This document shows, one piece after another, positions 1-8,832 of a DNA stretch of 64,000 bases. The stretch covers positions 2,917,501-2,981,500 of the forward strand of contig NZ_CP067341.1 of assembly GCF_016638705.1 (NCBI RefSeq). The letters are read 5' to 3'. The DNA comes from Lysinibacillus agricola. GTDB taxonomy: Bacteria; Bacillota; Bacilli; Bacillales_A; Planococcaceae. The notes beneath the pieces are model-generated. The model made no database searches. It was given only the letters and a program-made list of their open reading frames with translations, and had not been told where the DNA came from. The translations under genes were made by a program, and so were the position numbers. Within the stretch, counting starts at the first letter, position 1. The number at the start of each line of letters is the position of its first letter.

Positions 1-77
1 TTAAAGCATCTTTTCTCCAATACCCATGATAACGCATTTATATTCATAAGTAAATTACATTAATATTATCTTTTTCA

Positions 78-109
78 ATAAGCAATACTTATGACCTTGG
101 TTTGTAGCC
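78..109 (+). repeat. attL core (32-bp direct repeat, left copy)
   Basis: These 32 bases are identical to 51853-51884. They contain a small inverted repeat (ATAAG, 5 bases, CTTAT). The right copy lies 90 bp beyond the integrase stop codon, as expected for an attachment site next to int. Bases 1-77 are host flank with no recognisable gene. The core is not part of a tRNA gene. Confidence 0.8.
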
Positions 110-204
110 AAATGTATTTAATTTTTATGGGTGCATAACATCAAGGTTTTACAAATCGGAGATTTTTATACCTTCCTATTTAAATGTATTTAAATGTATT
201 TAAC

Positions 205-222
205 TGGGGCGTTTTTTGGGGC
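205..222 (+). promoter_or_regulatory. Putative integrase arm-type site (left arm)
   Basis: The sequence TGGGGCG, six T, GGGGC recurs with one change at 51775-51792, in the same orientation and also just inside the other attachment core. In the circular phage the two copies would flank the attP core on either side. A further GGGGCG follows at about 230. Arm-site function is inferred. The stretch 110-383 otherwise holds AT-rich sequence with three tandem TATTTAAATG-like units near 177-206 and no gene. Confidence 0.45.
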
Positions 223-295
223 TCTTTCTGGGGCGTACGTAGTTTTTTAAAAATAGTGCCCCACCTTATAAAATAGTATTTTTATAATAATAGTT

Positions 296-308
296 CGGAC
301 AGGTACGT
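296..308 (-). promoter_or_regulatory. Repeated motif ACGTACCTGTCCG, copy 1
   Basis: The complement reads ACGTACCTGTCCG. The same 13 bases occur at 46376-46388 and 50551-50563, and a partial copy (CCGGACAGG) lies in the host flank at 52055-52063. It is probably a binding site for a phage protein such as integrase, excisionase or a regulator. Confidence 0.4.
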
Positions 309-383
309 TATATAGTAGAAATCTTAACAAAGAAAATAATTTACAACAACTAGTATTTTTTTATTGTTAATCAGGTCTCAAAA

Positions 384-422
384 AAAGTCACTCATTTAAA
401 TAATAAAAAAATGAGTGACTTT
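384..422 (-). terminator. Rho-independent terminator of the attL-side module
   Basis: A 14-bp perfect inverted repeat (AAAGTCACTCATTT and its complement) is followed on the minus strand by a run of T. It lies 22 bases after the stop of the 445-885 gene, so it ends transcription of the two-gene nuclease module before attL. Confidence 0.85.
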
Positions 423-444
423 AATAAATGTATTTTTTATAAAT

Positions 445-885
445 CTAACTCAGTACATCTGCAAGATGAATATTTTGATCAATTTTCAAAGTTATATTGT
501 AATCTTTCCAAAATGCATCATTTTCATTATTAGCAATTATTTTACCAAGCTTTAATGATTCTTTAACTTCATTTCTAAAATTCCCCAACCCTAAGTCCTT
601 GTATCTATTTAATCTAGGTGGCAACCTCTCAACATTTGATAAGTTAATTAAAAACGAATCCGGTATAAAATTTTCATAACTGTTTTTTCTAAGTTCTGTT
701 ATTATTCCATCTTCAATTCGTATTGTGATAAGAAAGTCTTCATAAAAAGTAATACTTAATTCGAAGTAATCTTTCTTTAAAAGGAATTTATTGTTGACCA
801 TTCTTTTAATCGTTTGTTCAATACTCTTTATGAATATTTTTTCATAATCAGCTACTACTGAGGAACGTATAAGATAATCCATCAT
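445..885 (-). CDS. Hypothetical protein, partner of the adjacent PD-(D/E)XK protein
   Basis: This 146-residue soluble protein has no recognised family, signal peptide or membrane segment. It begins with two Met codons (883-885 or 880-882). The upstream large gene stops at 886-888, directly abutting this start, so translation is almost certainly coupled and the two products probably act together. A strong terminator follows, making the pair a self-contained two-gene unit at the prophage end. It could be an immunity, regulatory or specificity subunit of the nuclease; that is inference from context only. Confidence 0.75.
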   Translation of the reverse strand: MMDYLIRSSVVADYEKIFIKSIEQTIKRMVNNKFLLKKDYFELSITFYEDFLITIRIEDGIITELRKNSYENFIPDSFLINLSNVERLPPRLNRYKDLGLGNFRNEVKESLKLGKIIANNENDAFWKDYNITLKIDQNIHLADVLS

Positions 886-3480
886 TCATCCCCTCTTTTT
901 AAGTTTTTTATCAATATCCTTAGTTACCTTCACAGTATCCAATTCCGAATAATCAGCAAGATCTTTGTCGAGTGCTTGTTCCATAACTTCTTTTATATCC
1001 TCAGTACTAATCACTAATTTATCAGTTATAAGTACTTTGAATAATTCTTCCATAAATATATTTCTTGAATTATTAAGTTGTTGATAATGTTTTCTATATT
1101 CTGAGTGTAAAAAAGTTAACACTTCGATAGGTAAGAAGATTGGTCTTGTATGATTATTCTCAGGAAGCTTTTTGTAAAAATAATCTGCCATAGTCTCATA
1201 ATTGTTAGTGTTAAAGTTATTAGAAATAAATATATGTGCACTAAGCTGTTTAGTATTACTGAATTTCGTAATGTAATTTATTTGATTTAGCATTTCAACA
1301 TAATCATAAGCCTTTCTCTGCTCACTTTTACCTAAGTCATATCCATCAGAAGTTTTATTTAATTTACAGTCATACGAAAAAACATATTGTTTTTTTTGTT
1401 CTTCAGCTCCTTGTACTGTATACGTCAAAGCAAAAATCCCTTCAGGCACTTCTTTTCCTGACATTTTTTTACCCCATTTTTCAGCATTTGGAAAAATATC
1501 TTTTATAATATTAAACACATCATCTTCAAAATCTCCTGGCGAATATTTGTCCCCAATTGATTCTGGCTCCGGTAAATTTACTAATATATCAAATGATTTA
1601 CTTGCAACGCTTGATAAATATGATTTTGTACGATGTTTTATAGACTCATAAATCTGTCCAAAGAAATCCTTTGGTTCTTGCATGTTATAAACACTACCGA
1701 AACTTATTGGGAAAATACAATTATTGTTATATTTATCTAAATATTTCTCAAGAACACCAACAAAAACTATTACTGTAGGGGTTAAAGTACGATTTATTTT
1801 TTCAAGTACGCTGTTTGAAATTGCTCCTTGCTGTACAAGAATTTGTAAAGATTCGTTTGTTTGTTTATTATCTAAATTAATAAATTTATATTTATTTTTA
1901 TTATATTTTTTTTCTGTATCTTTATTTAATTCCCACTCTGTCTTTTCACAAAATGAAGTAGCAAGCTTCTTTACATATGCTCTAATTGTATCCAATGAAA
2001 TATTTAATGAATCATATTGACTTACTTTCAACTGTGTATTTCCGCAGCTTGGACATTCTGATAAGGTGAAGGTGATAGAAGTATCTTCTGAATAGTCACA
2101 CTCTGGGTTTTTACAGGTAACATTTTGCTCTAATTCTTCAACAACGATTTTATCTTGTATTAATTTGTTGAATAAATCTTCTTCAATACTTGGAAAATCT
2201 TTTTTGAATGAAAGAGTCATCAAATAATCTGTTAAATCAGCTTTTCCAGCCACAAATTTTGAATTTGAAATTAATTTATTTAAAGGTATTCCAAATTTCA
2301 TTAAAAATTTATCTTCGATATCTTTTTTCACTTCCGATTCAAGTCCGCTATCATCTATCGAAAACATAATGTTCCCATCATCAAATACTGTTGATCTAAT
2401 TGTTCTACTCACCTTTGAAGTTTTAAAAGCTAAACTTTCTATATCTTTTATACTTTCTAAATCAACACACTCTCTTGTATGTGCATCTTTTACTGATGGT
2501 AAGACATCTCCGTTATTTAATTGAAAAATCAGACTGGGGGAATTTATTAAAGGGCTACTTCTGAAAACAATTTTATTAATAATAAAGTCCTGAACTTCAT
2601 GTCCATTAGGTGTTATCCCTTCTAAAATAGCTTCCTTTAATTTTTCTGGTTGATACTTAGTAAATAACTCTGGCTCTATTTCAGTTAAATTAGTTGCAAA
2701 TGTTTTTTCTAAATATTTTTTTATGCTAATTTTTTCTCTTTGGAATTTCGATCTAATTTCTAAAATGTTGTTTGAAATATCTATTTGAAACATAATTGGC
2801 GCTACTTCTTTGTTCCTAAAAGGTTCATCGAAATCCGGTCTGATTACATCACTAATTTGTCTGTACAACATTACCACTAATCTATTTTCTCCATCCATTG
2901 CATACGAAAATACATCATAATAACTCTCTTTATTTGAGTTAGAATGCATAAAATCAACAAAGTCCTTTTTGAATTCTGTAGGTATTTTTTTGCATTTCTC
3001 GAAAGTGACAATTTTATTTAACAAAAATTGTTTTCCAGTTCCTTTACTATCCCAATGATACCAAGTATAAATTTCATTTATATGATCGCTATTATCTTTC
3101 ATCATCTGGTATAATTGACATATCGATGAATTTCTGTATAACTTATCATATTCTACAGCGACTGAATTATAGTATCTTGTTACAGTTTTTTTCTTTCTAC
3201 TTAAAAACTCCCGTAAAATTATAATCTCCCTTAGAACATCAGCTGAAATAAATTTAAAACACTCTATTTTCTCTCCCTTCTTTTTTGTTTCATTTAAATC
3301 CACACCTAATAAATCCCCTATTTCTTCCAATTCAAAAAGTGAACAACTATTAAGCATACTCTTAAATCTAAATTGCAGTTCAGATATAGGTATTTCAAGA
3401 ATTTTATCAATTGAAACTTCAACTCGTCTCCAATATTTAAGATCAAATTTTTCTAGTTTCGAATCTACATTATTTGACAC
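886..3480 (-). CDS. Large zinc-ribbon protein with a PD-(D/E)XK nuclease-like domain
   Basis: About 864 residues, family not recognised. A zinc ribbon is visible near residues 456-479 (CxxxxC, 14 residues, CxxC). Near residues 640-730 there is a restriction-nuclease-like pattern: P-E-G, then about 22 residues, then Y-D-C-K, then Q-R-K-A-Y, matching the spacing of PD-(D/E)XK enzymes. The N-terminal half is helical and unassigned. A GTG start at 3478-3480 has an AAAGGG ribosome site nine bases upstream; a TTG at 3484-3486 is possible but too close to it. Position beside attL, downstream of the lysis genes, is a common place for anti-phage cargo. Nuclease activity and defence role are inferences. 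Confidence 0.8.
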   Translation of the reverse strand: MSNNVDSKLEKFDLKYWRRVEVSIDKILEIPISELQFRFKSMLNSCSLFELEEIGDLLGVDLNETKKKGEKIECFKFISADVLREIIILREFLSRKKKTVTRYYNSVAVEYDKLYRNSSICQLYQMMKDNSDHINEIYTWYHWDSKGTGKQFLLNKIVTFEKCKKIPTEFKKDFVDFMHSNSNKESYYDVFSYAMDGENRLVVMLYRQISDVIRPDFDEPFRNKEVAPIMFQIDISNNILEIRSKFQREKISIKKYLEKTFATNLTEIEPELFTKYQPEKLKEAILEGITPNGHEVQDFIINKIVFRSSPLINSPSLIFQLNNGDVLPSVKDAHTRECVDLESIKDIESLAFKTSKVSRTIRSTVFDDGNIMFSIDDSGLESEVKKDIEDKFLMKFGIPLNKLISNSKFVAGKADLTDYLMTLSFKKDFPSIEEDLFNKLIQDKIVVEELEQNVTCKNPECDYSEDTSITFTLSECPSCGNTQLKVSQYDSLNISLDTIRAYVKKLATSFCEKTEWELNKDTEKKYNKNKYKFINLDNKQTNESLQILVQQGAISNSVLEKINRTLTPTVIVFVGVLEKYLDKYNNNCIFPISFGSVYNMQEPKDFFGQIYESIKHRTKSYLSSVASKSFDILVNLPEPESIGDKYSPGDFEDDVFNIIKDIFPNAEKWGKKMSGKEVPEGIFALTYTVQGAEEQKKQYVFSYDCKLNKTSDGYDLGKSEQRKAYDYVEMLNQINYITKFSNTKQLSAHIFISNNFNTNNYETMADYFYKKLPENNHTRPIFLPIEVLTFLHSEYRKHYQQLNNSRNIFMEELFKVLITDKLVISTEDIKEVMEQALDKDLADYSELDTVKVTKDIDKKLKKRG

Positions 3481-3486
3481 TAACAA

Positions 3487-3906
3487 ACACCCTTTTTGTT
3501 TTTTATTACTATTGTCGACTTTTACAAAGAGGAAATCAATACCATTTTACCATTTATTTTTAAAAACTTAATCTTATTACCATATTATCAGAACGTTTGT
3601 TCCGTTTCAATTGTTATAGCAAAAAATAGTGATTAAATTTATACTTTGAACATTTACAAAATTCGTTTCACAACTGAAATAAGCAACCCTAAAGCCTATC
3701 CAACAGTCGTCTACTTTAGTTCTTCATAAAATGTCTGTGTTAACCCAAGCATCCAAGAGGAGTTACAATGTACTTTCATGTTTAATTCATACACACTAGT
3801 AGTGTTTAAATAGATAAATAAACGCCAAAAACCAAAACAGCAATTAAGCGATCTTGGTCTTTGGTATATTTATGACAAAAACATTTGTGTACCATACTAA
3901 TCTATA
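3487..3906. other. Intergenic leader of the nuclease module
   Basis: About 420 AT-rich bases lie between endolysin and nuclease module. The part from 3487 to 3640 should contain the minus-strand promoter of the module, and the ribosome site lies at 3489-3497. No convincing gene, terminator or repeat was seen; short reading frames here have no ribosome site. Confidence 0.5.
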
Positions 3907-4725
3907 CTATTTTTTATTATTTTCTCGTTGTGCAATGATGATTTTTAAACCTTCCAAATCGCCTCCCGTCAGAGTGCCTTTATCAAATTTATCTAGCCAT
4001 GACTTATCAATCAGCTTTTTATCTACTGCTTGTTTGAGGTAATCACGTACTGCAGCTTTGGTTGTTGAGTTAGTAAATTTCATTTTATCATCATCCTTTT
4101 CATTTAGTTTAGGTGCCTTGTCCACCACAATTATATTGACAAACCAAGATAACGGCTTAGATCCGTTTAATACGTTTAGATCGACTGGCCCTGTAATACC
4201 TTGTACTATACCTTTATCCGTGAATTGCCATAAGTCACAGGCGAAATTAGGTTTTTTACCTGGGGCACTTGTGCCACTGTAACGTGGAATCCATAGAAAA
4301 TCATAATTTTTAATGGTATCCATCCTATAAGGTTTGTAAAAATGATGACCTGTGTACAGCCCAACTTTAACGCCTTTGCCTTTCAAGTAATCCACGAATG
4401 CTTGTGTGCCCTGAACAATGTTTTGCACGCTTGCTCCAAAGCTTTCTTCGACATCCACAACGAAAAATAACGGATTGTGTTTTTGTGCTCGGTTGTAGAA
4501 ATCTTTTGCTTGTACCAATGCCTCTGCAGCATTTTTAAAAGTCACATAAATATACACTCCAAACGGTATCTTGTGATTTTTACATCCATTGATATTTTGA
4601 ATATATTTTCGGTCGATAGTGCTAGTACCGTATTGAGTACGGATAATGGCCAAGCTAACTTCTTTGCTAGCTTTAGACCAATCAATATCACCTTGATGAT
4701 GAGATATATCAATAATTTTAGTCAT
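3907..4725 (-). CDS. Endolysin, GH25 muramidase (lysozyme)
   Basis: This 272-residue enzyme cleaves the MurNAc-GlcNAc bond of peptidoglycan at the end of lytic growth. Residues 1-195 form a GH25 domain: DISHHQG at 6-12, FFVVDVEE at 87-94 with the acidic pair D91/E93, WIPRYSG and LWQF motifs further on. Residues 210-272 are a short charged helical tail that may bind the wall or regulate activity. There is no signal peptide, so release depends on the holin directly upstream, with which it overlaps by four bases (ATGA). It resembles phage lysozymes rather than the XlyA amidase of PBSX. Confidence 0.93.
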   Translation of the reverse strand: MTKIIDISHHQGDIDWSKASKEVSLAIIRTQYGTSTIDRKYIQNINGCKNHKIPFGVYIYVTFKNAAEALVQAKDFYNRAQKHNPLFFVVDVEESFGASVQNIVQGTQAFVDYLKGKGVKVGLYTGHHFYKPYRMDTIKNYDFLWIPRYSGTSAPGKKPNFACDLWQFTDKGIVQGITGPVDLNVLNGSKPLSWFVNIIVVDKAPKLNEKDDDKMKFTNSTTKAAVRDYLKQAVDKKLIDKSWLDKFDKGTLTGGDLEGLKIIIAQRENNKK

Positions 4726-4988
4726 TTGTTACCACCATCTTTACTTGAATATTGTTTATATAATTGGTTAGCAAATACAGCAGCCCCGCTTACTAGAATG
4801 CCTTGTACAATCGCTGGCATATTTATACCCATAATGCCAATTGTAAATAAAACTCCCAAAAACAATAAAATATATGGAATCAGCCAGTCTAGCATTTTAG
4901 GTGTGTTCTTTAAAACTTGTCCGATAACTAATAAAACAGGCACTACAATTAGCGCCTGTTCGATGATGTAATCATATAAAAATTCCAC
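4722..4988 (-). CDS. Phage holin
   Basis: An 88-residue membrane protein with hydrophobic segments around residues 10-25, 35-55 and 58-75 and a charged C-terminus (KQYSSKDGGNK). It forms the membrane lesion that lets the endolysin reach the wall. Its position between an XhlA-like gene and the endolysin, with a four-base overlap to the latter, fits a holin; it looks like the small phage_holin_5/Hol44 type, though the exact family is uncertain. Confidence 0.85.
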   Translation of the reverse strand: MEFLYDYIIEQALIVVPVLLVIGQVLKNTPKMLDWLIPYILLFLGVLFTIGIMGINMPAIVQGILVSGAAVFANQLYKQYSSKDGGNK

Positions 4989-5000
4989 TTTATTATCCCC

Positions 5001-5246
5001 CTATTTTGTTTTGATAACTAGCGCTAATAATCCTAAAATAACAGCACCAATAATAGTAGTAGACGCCCACCAAACAATTTTATCGATTTTATTTAATCGA
5101 TGGTGAGCACTTTTTGTGCTTGCTAGGGCTTCATCCGCTTTATCTTCTGCTCGGTTTGCTGTATCACGGATATGATTAATACCATCTAATTTTTCACCAA
5201 TAGCCCCTAAGCGCTCATATACGTCTCTTACTAAATCATCACCCAT
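5001..5246 (-). CDS. xhlA: XhlA-like haemolysin/lysis accessory protein
   Basis: An 81-residue protein with an amphipathic coiled-coil N-terminus (about 5-55) and one C-terminal membrane helix (WWASTTIIGAVILGLLALVI). This architecture and its place just before the holin match XhlA of PBSX, which works with holin and endolysin in host lysis. A ribosome site (AAGGTGA) precedes the ATG. A terminator-like hairpin lies just upstream at 5276-5301, so part of the transcription must read through it. Confidence 0.88.
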   Translation of the reverse strand: MGDDLVRDVYERLGAIGEKLDGINHIRDTANRAEDKADEALASTKSAHHRLNKIDKIVWWASTTIIGAVILGLLALVIKTK

Positions 5247-5275
5247 AAGTCACCTTGCCTTTCTGCATAATAAAA

Positions 5276-5301
5276 GCCCTCCACAATTATCTGTGGATGG
5301 C
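5276..5301 (-). terminator. Hairpin after the coiled-coil gene, before the lysis cassette
   Basis: On the minus strand GCCATCCACA pairs with TGTGGAGGGC around a six-base loop and is followed by TTTTATT. It lies just after the stop of the 5308-5613 gene and could attenuate transcription into the lysis genes. Confidence 0.75.
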
Positions 5302-5307
5302 CTGATA

Positions 5308-5613
5308 TTAAAGCATTTTATTTAATTCGATTACAAACTCTTGATAATTTTTAATGTTCCCGTTTAGGCGAGATTCTTTTTTTGCAAGTTCTACTAATTC
5401 ATCTCCAACAATATTAATATTCGCCTGAACAAATTCAGTTCTCGAGCTAGGAGTAACATGGTTCTTTAATTCTTTCAACAGCGATACTCTTTCTTCAGAT
5501 TTTCTTAAATCCGCTTGCACTTGTATTAATTCTTGTTCCCATACAGCGATAAATTCTTTGTAAACTTTGATTTCTGCATTTATGGTATCTTGGCTGAATT
5601 TTACTTCTTGCAT
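5308..5613 (-). CDS. Hypothetical coiled-coil protein
   Basis: About 101 residues, nearly all predicted helix with heptad character (two helices, roughly 10-55 and 65-100) and many Lys/Glu; no membrane segment. Function unknown. The start at the fourth codon of the open frame is preferred because AAAAGGAG lies nine bases ahead of that ATG. It is set off by its own downstream hairpin. Its place before the lysis genes suggests a late or lysis-associated role, but this is a guess. Confidence 0.7.
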   Translation of the reverse strand: MQEVKFSQDTINAEIKVYKEFIAVWEQELIQVQADLRKSEERVSLLKELKNHVTPSSRTEFVQANINIVGDELVELAKKESRLNGNIKNYQEFVIELNKML

Positions 5614-5765
5614 ATTTATCATCTCCTTTTATCTACAAACATTCGACAAAAGGATAGGGTTTCCTTTCATTTCATTTCAGACAATAAATATAACTATAAA
5701 ACGCAACGAGAATTAGTGACATGTACTGTTATCTATCTCGATTTCTCTCACAGCACATAATAAAA

Positions 5766-5787
5766 GACCTTCATATCTATGAAGGTC
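5766..5787 (-). terminator. Rho-independent terminator
   Basis: A perfect 10-bp stem (GACCTTCATA and complement, two-base loop) is followed by TTTTATTA on the minus strand, 25 bases after the stop codon of the 5813-6436 gene. Confidence 0.88.
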
Positions 5788-5812
5788 AATGTAATTTACA
5801 CTAGTGTTTATC

Positions 5813-6436
5813 CTAAATACCAAAAAGTTTACGTTCATGTGGACCATCAACAATCATAGAAAACTCAGGATGTTCATAAGTGTCAATCTTTATTTCTTTT
5901 TTTATAAAAGTAATTTCATCTGATTTTAATTTTTTGACTTTTAAATCGGCACAAGGAAATTCACCTTGTATATATAATACTTTTAACACTTTTTTCGAAT
6001 CTGGAGCAATATAATCGAACTTTTCTGTTCTATTGATTGTCTTGTAATCTATAAATCTCTTATTTAGTATATCAGCTTCATCAATTCCAAAATCAAAATC
6101 TCCCTTTTTAATAGTAATTGAGTAATCTAATACAACATTAGTTGCAGGTAACTCTCCATTATTCTCAATTGTCAACTTCCACAATTTAGTGTTATGTTGT
6201 ATTTTTGGAAAACCTCTTGTTTCAAAATTTATTTCCAATAATTCTTTATTAACACTTTTACTATATTCATTTTCTGAATCTTCGAATGTAGATTTAACAC
6301 TTAATTTGGGATTGACATCTTTCTTTGTAAATCTATATACACGATATGCTATTAATATATTTAGGATTGAAATAATCAGAGTAATAATTTTTTCGTTTAG
6401 TAGTTTTCTAAATAGAAATTCGATATTTTCAATCAC
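5813..6436 (-). CDS. Hypothetical membrane-anchored protein
   Basis: About 207 residues with one N-terminal membrane helix (IITLIISILNILIAY) followed by a soluble beta-rich domain of about 170 residues, with a Lys/Glu-rich C-terminus. Not recognised. A GTG start at 6434-6436 is chosen because AAGGGTG lies about ten bases upstream; the frame stays open 66 bases further without a better site. It sits between the tail-fibre genes and the lysis cassette and has its own terminator, which is typical of a phage cargo gene expressed in the lysogen. A surface or superinfection-exclusion role is possible but unproven. Confidence 0.7.
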   Translation of the reverse strand: MIENIEFLFRKLLNEKIITLIISILNILIAYRVYRFTKKDVNPKLSVKSTFEDSENEYSKSVNKELLEINFETRGFPKIQHNTKLWKLTIENNGELPATNVVLDYSITIKKGDFDFGIDEADILNKRFIDYKTINRTEKFDYIAPDSKKVLKVLYIQGEFPCADLKVKKLKSDEITFIKKEIKIDTYEHPEFSMIVDGPHERKLFGI

Positions 6437-6513
6437 AATAACCACACCCTTCCCTCTACAATAATTCGACAAAAGGAAAGGATTTCCTCCCAACTTAGAC
6501 AATAAAAATAACG

Positions 6514-6666
6514 CTAAGCTTCTGCTTGCGTCTTAAAATCTTGCCCCGTAATTTCCTTGTACTGTTCTTCCATAATCTTCCCCGCCATGACAAAAATCTT
6601 CACTTGGTCTTTTGTGAAGAATCTTGGGTAGTATGCTTTTGCTGCATTAAAATAGACCTGATTCAT
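6514..6666 (-). CDS. xkdX: XkdX family phage protein
   Basis: A 50-residue protein starting MNQVYFNAAKAYYP and containing FFTKDQVKIFVMAGKI, the pattern of the XkdX family found after tail-fibre genes in PBSX-type phages. It begins with ATG overlapping the stop of the preceding gene by four bases. Function within the tail or lysis module is not established. Confidence 0.85.
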   Translation of the reverse strand: MNQVYFNAAKAYYPRFFTKDQVKIFVMAGKIMEEQYKEITGQDFKTQAEA

Positions 6667-6890
6667 AGTGACCCCTCCCGTTTCAATAATTGAAGTAAAA
6701 TCTCCGCTTGAACGGCTTCGATATTTTCAATACGTAGATCTTTTTCAAGCAATGCGAAAGTTAGATTGGCGTTTTCCTCTTCTAATCTTACAATCTTCTC
6801 CTGGTCCGTTTCGCCACCAAACGGCTTGACCGCTTCGCCAAATGAGCCATCCGGTAAACGTCTTTTGATTTCCAAAGACATCTTCTTCAC
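6663..6890 (-). CDS. Small tail-module protein (XkdW-like position)
   Basis: A 75-residue protein with a short N-terminal beta segment (LEIKRRLPDGSFG) and a coiled-coil of about residues 30-70. It lies between the tail fibre and XkdX, the position of XkdW in PBSX, with a four-base overlap to XkdX. It may assist fibre assembly; the assignment rests on order, not sequence. Confidence 0.75.
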   Translation of the reverse strand: MKKMSLEIKRRLPDGSFGEAVKPFGGETDQEKIVRLEEENANLTFALLEKDLRIENIEAVQAEILLQLLKREGSL

Positions 6891-6903
6891 CCTTTCCTAT
6901 ACG

Positions 6904-8682
6904 TCATGCTTGAAATGCTCCAGACACCTTGGCAATGTTCCCGTCTGATATGGAAAGCTTCAGAACGATCTTGCCTTTCGGAGCCGGCGCGATATGGTCA
7001 AATTCATCTTCGGTGATGTTGTCTATCAGCTCGACAGTGTTCGTTTTATCCATGGCTTCAAACTTCTCTTGTTCAGCAGGATCTGTCATAGAAACAGCTA
7101 CGGCCAGAGAGGCTGCTGTATCATGTTCAATCCAAGTGACAAGTCCCTGTGCTTCAGCCGTTGCCGGTTGCAGTGCGAAACGTGCCACCGCTTCGGTCAA
7201 CTGCGAACCGTTGAACTCCCGCTGAATAGCGACTGTTTTCTGCATTGTGAAGTTGTATGTGTCCTCAACTTGGAGCGTGAGCGTGTTGTTCCCGTCCACC
7301 AAAGAAGAAACCGAAAGCGTGAAGTCGAACGGTCCTGAAGCTCCTCTGTACACTTGGACAAAACTTCCACCATTTAATTTATAACGGAGCGTCACGTCAT
7401 TGCCGTCCGGATCGCTTACGTTCCCGCTTACAGTCATGAGCTCCGATTCAATTACTCCAGTTTGTTTCTTAAAGCTGTCCACTTGAAGAACCGGAGGTCG
7501 GTTAGCAACAATACGGAAGCTCCGCACTTGAACTGTAGATTCTCCGTTTTTGTCATCTTCAGCCCGTAATCTCAGGACATGGTCAACACCTTCAGCCAGG
7601 GTATCAGTCACGGCAATGGAACCGTCAAAAATTTTGCCATTCGTGAATTTCAGCGTCTTGCTGTACGAAATTGGCGTGAAGCCGTCAGAAACGCTAGCTG
7701 CAAGAGTGCGCTCTGTTCTGTTATTAATGCTATATTTCACACTTACAACATCACCAGCGTCTTTATATACGGCTTGCCCTGATAGATTGATAGTATCACC
7801 TTCATAGAGAGTACGGCCGTCTACCTCTGCAAGCGTAACTGTAGGGACAGCATTCCAAGTAATTACGTAAGCGTCGTCTGCATCAAGATTATCTGAAACC
7901 CAGATTTCAGATGGTAGATTCAAAGCGGGACGAACTCCAAAGTGCCCATAGAATGCTGCGTAGTAGTGGAGTAACCCAGCAGAATGTACGCCACGCGCGT
8001 AGTTCGATTCCCCGGCAAATGGGGTTCTTAACCACCAATGCCACGACCGAGTAGCACTCAAAGTTGAATTGGTATAGGATGTTTTTGAAACAGCTTCAGC
8101 TGTTGGATTAGCCTGCCTTGAAGCATCATTAGAGAAAAGAGCAAGTCTTGAGCCTTCCGAAATGCCGTTTTCGTTTGCAAATCCCACTTCGGTATTTGAT
8201 AGGAGAAAAACCTTGTCTTGGACCGTTTCACTTCCCCCGCCGTCCGTCACCGTGTTCCGAGCTACTGAAAGAGTAGTATTCAGAATACGGTTTTTGAAAT
8301 GCGCTGAGAAGTTCCCTAGGAAACCTCTTTCGCTATCATAAGGATTATAGCCAGACCAAACATTGACGCCTGTCGGCGGTTGGTCCGCTCCATGCTGTGC
8401 TGAATACCACGGCTGAGTGTCCTTGTTTAGCCATTGACGGATGTTGGAATGTAGATAGCGGTTATTCCCGTTTGTTCTCCGATTCGCGTCTGTGTTCCCA
8501 GGTTCAATGGCGTCAAAAGACTTCAATGTGATGATACGTTCAGTAAGTAATGTCACCGAATCAACAGGATAGCCCGGGTGGTTTTTAGCGGTTACCTGGA
8601 ATATGATAGGTTTCCCGTTGTACGTTGTTCCGGGATCCTTTACCTTTGTCCCTACGGGCAGACTGCTTAATAGTTGCGCCAT
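6904..8682 (-). CDS. Tail fibre/receptor-binding protein with lectin-like and Ig-like domains
   Basis: About 592 residues. Residues 1-275 resemble the DUF6273 domain (C-type-lectin-like fold): the NRRTNGNNRYLHSNIRQWL, HWWLRTP and GVRPALNLPSE blocks are typical. Residues 290-500 hold two beta-sandwich Ig/cadherin-like repeats (GDTINLSGQAVYKDAGD..., and a second with SDPDGNDVTLRYKL). The C-terminus is a short unique domain. The ATG at 8680-8682 is used because GGAGAAGGTG lies ahead of it. The gene is visibly more GC-rich than its neighbours, which suggests recent acquisition by fibre exchange. It probably recognises the host surface. Confidence 0.85.
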   Translation of the reverse strand: MAQLLSSLPVGTKVKDPGTTYNGKPIIFQVTAKNHPGYPVDSVTLLTERIITLKSFDAIEPGNTDANRRTNGNNRYLHSNIRQWLNKDTQPWYSAQHGADQPPTGVNVWSGYNPYDSERGFLGNFSAHFKNRILNTTLSVARNTVTDGGGSETVQDKVFLLSNTEVGFANENGISEGSRLALFSNDASRQANPTAEAVSKTSYTNSTLSATRSWHWWLRTPFAGESNYARGVHSAGLLHYYAAFYGHFGVRPALNLPSEIWVSDNLDADDAYVITWNAVPTVTLAEVDGRTLYEGDTINLSGQAVYKDAGDVVSVKYSINNRTERTLAASVSDGFTPISYSKTLKFTNGKIFDGSIAVTDTLAEGVDHVLRLRAEDDKNGESTVQVRSFRIVANRPPVLQVDSFKKQTGVIESELMTVSGNVSDPDGNDVTLRYKLNGGSFVQVYRGASGPFDFTLSVSSLVDGNNTLTLQVEDTYNFTMQKTVAIQREFNGSQLTEAVARFALQPATAEAQGLVTWIEHDTAASLAVAVSMTDPAEQEKFEAMDKTNTVELIDNITEDEFDHIAPAPKGKIVLKLSISDGNIAKVSGAFQA

Positions 8683-8832
8683 TTTGTTCACCTTCTCCTT
8701 CAAATAGTCTTTCAATGAACTTATCTATATTTGAAATCAAGTAATAGCAGTTACCATGGCACATAGAACATAGACCTTCCAACTGCTAAAAGACTGTTCA
8801 ATTTGTTCAGGGCTCTTCCCCTCCCCTTGATG

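Noticed and set aside
78..109. tRNA gene end as attachment site
   Set aside because: The core does not fold or read as a tRNA 3' end, and no tRNA was seen in the flanks.
7900..8200. Diversity-generating retroelement with the fibre gene as target
   Set aside because: The lectin-like domain invites the idea, but no reverse transcriptase or template repeat is found in the window.
8585..8782. 65-codon frame over the tail-fibre start
   Set aside because: Overlaps the supported start of the fibre gene in another frame and has no family resemblance.
8716..8832. In-frame continuation after the stop of the 8833-9474 gene (possible readthrough)
   Set aside because: A 25-codon open stretch follows in frame, but there is no start codon and no evidence of readthrough context.
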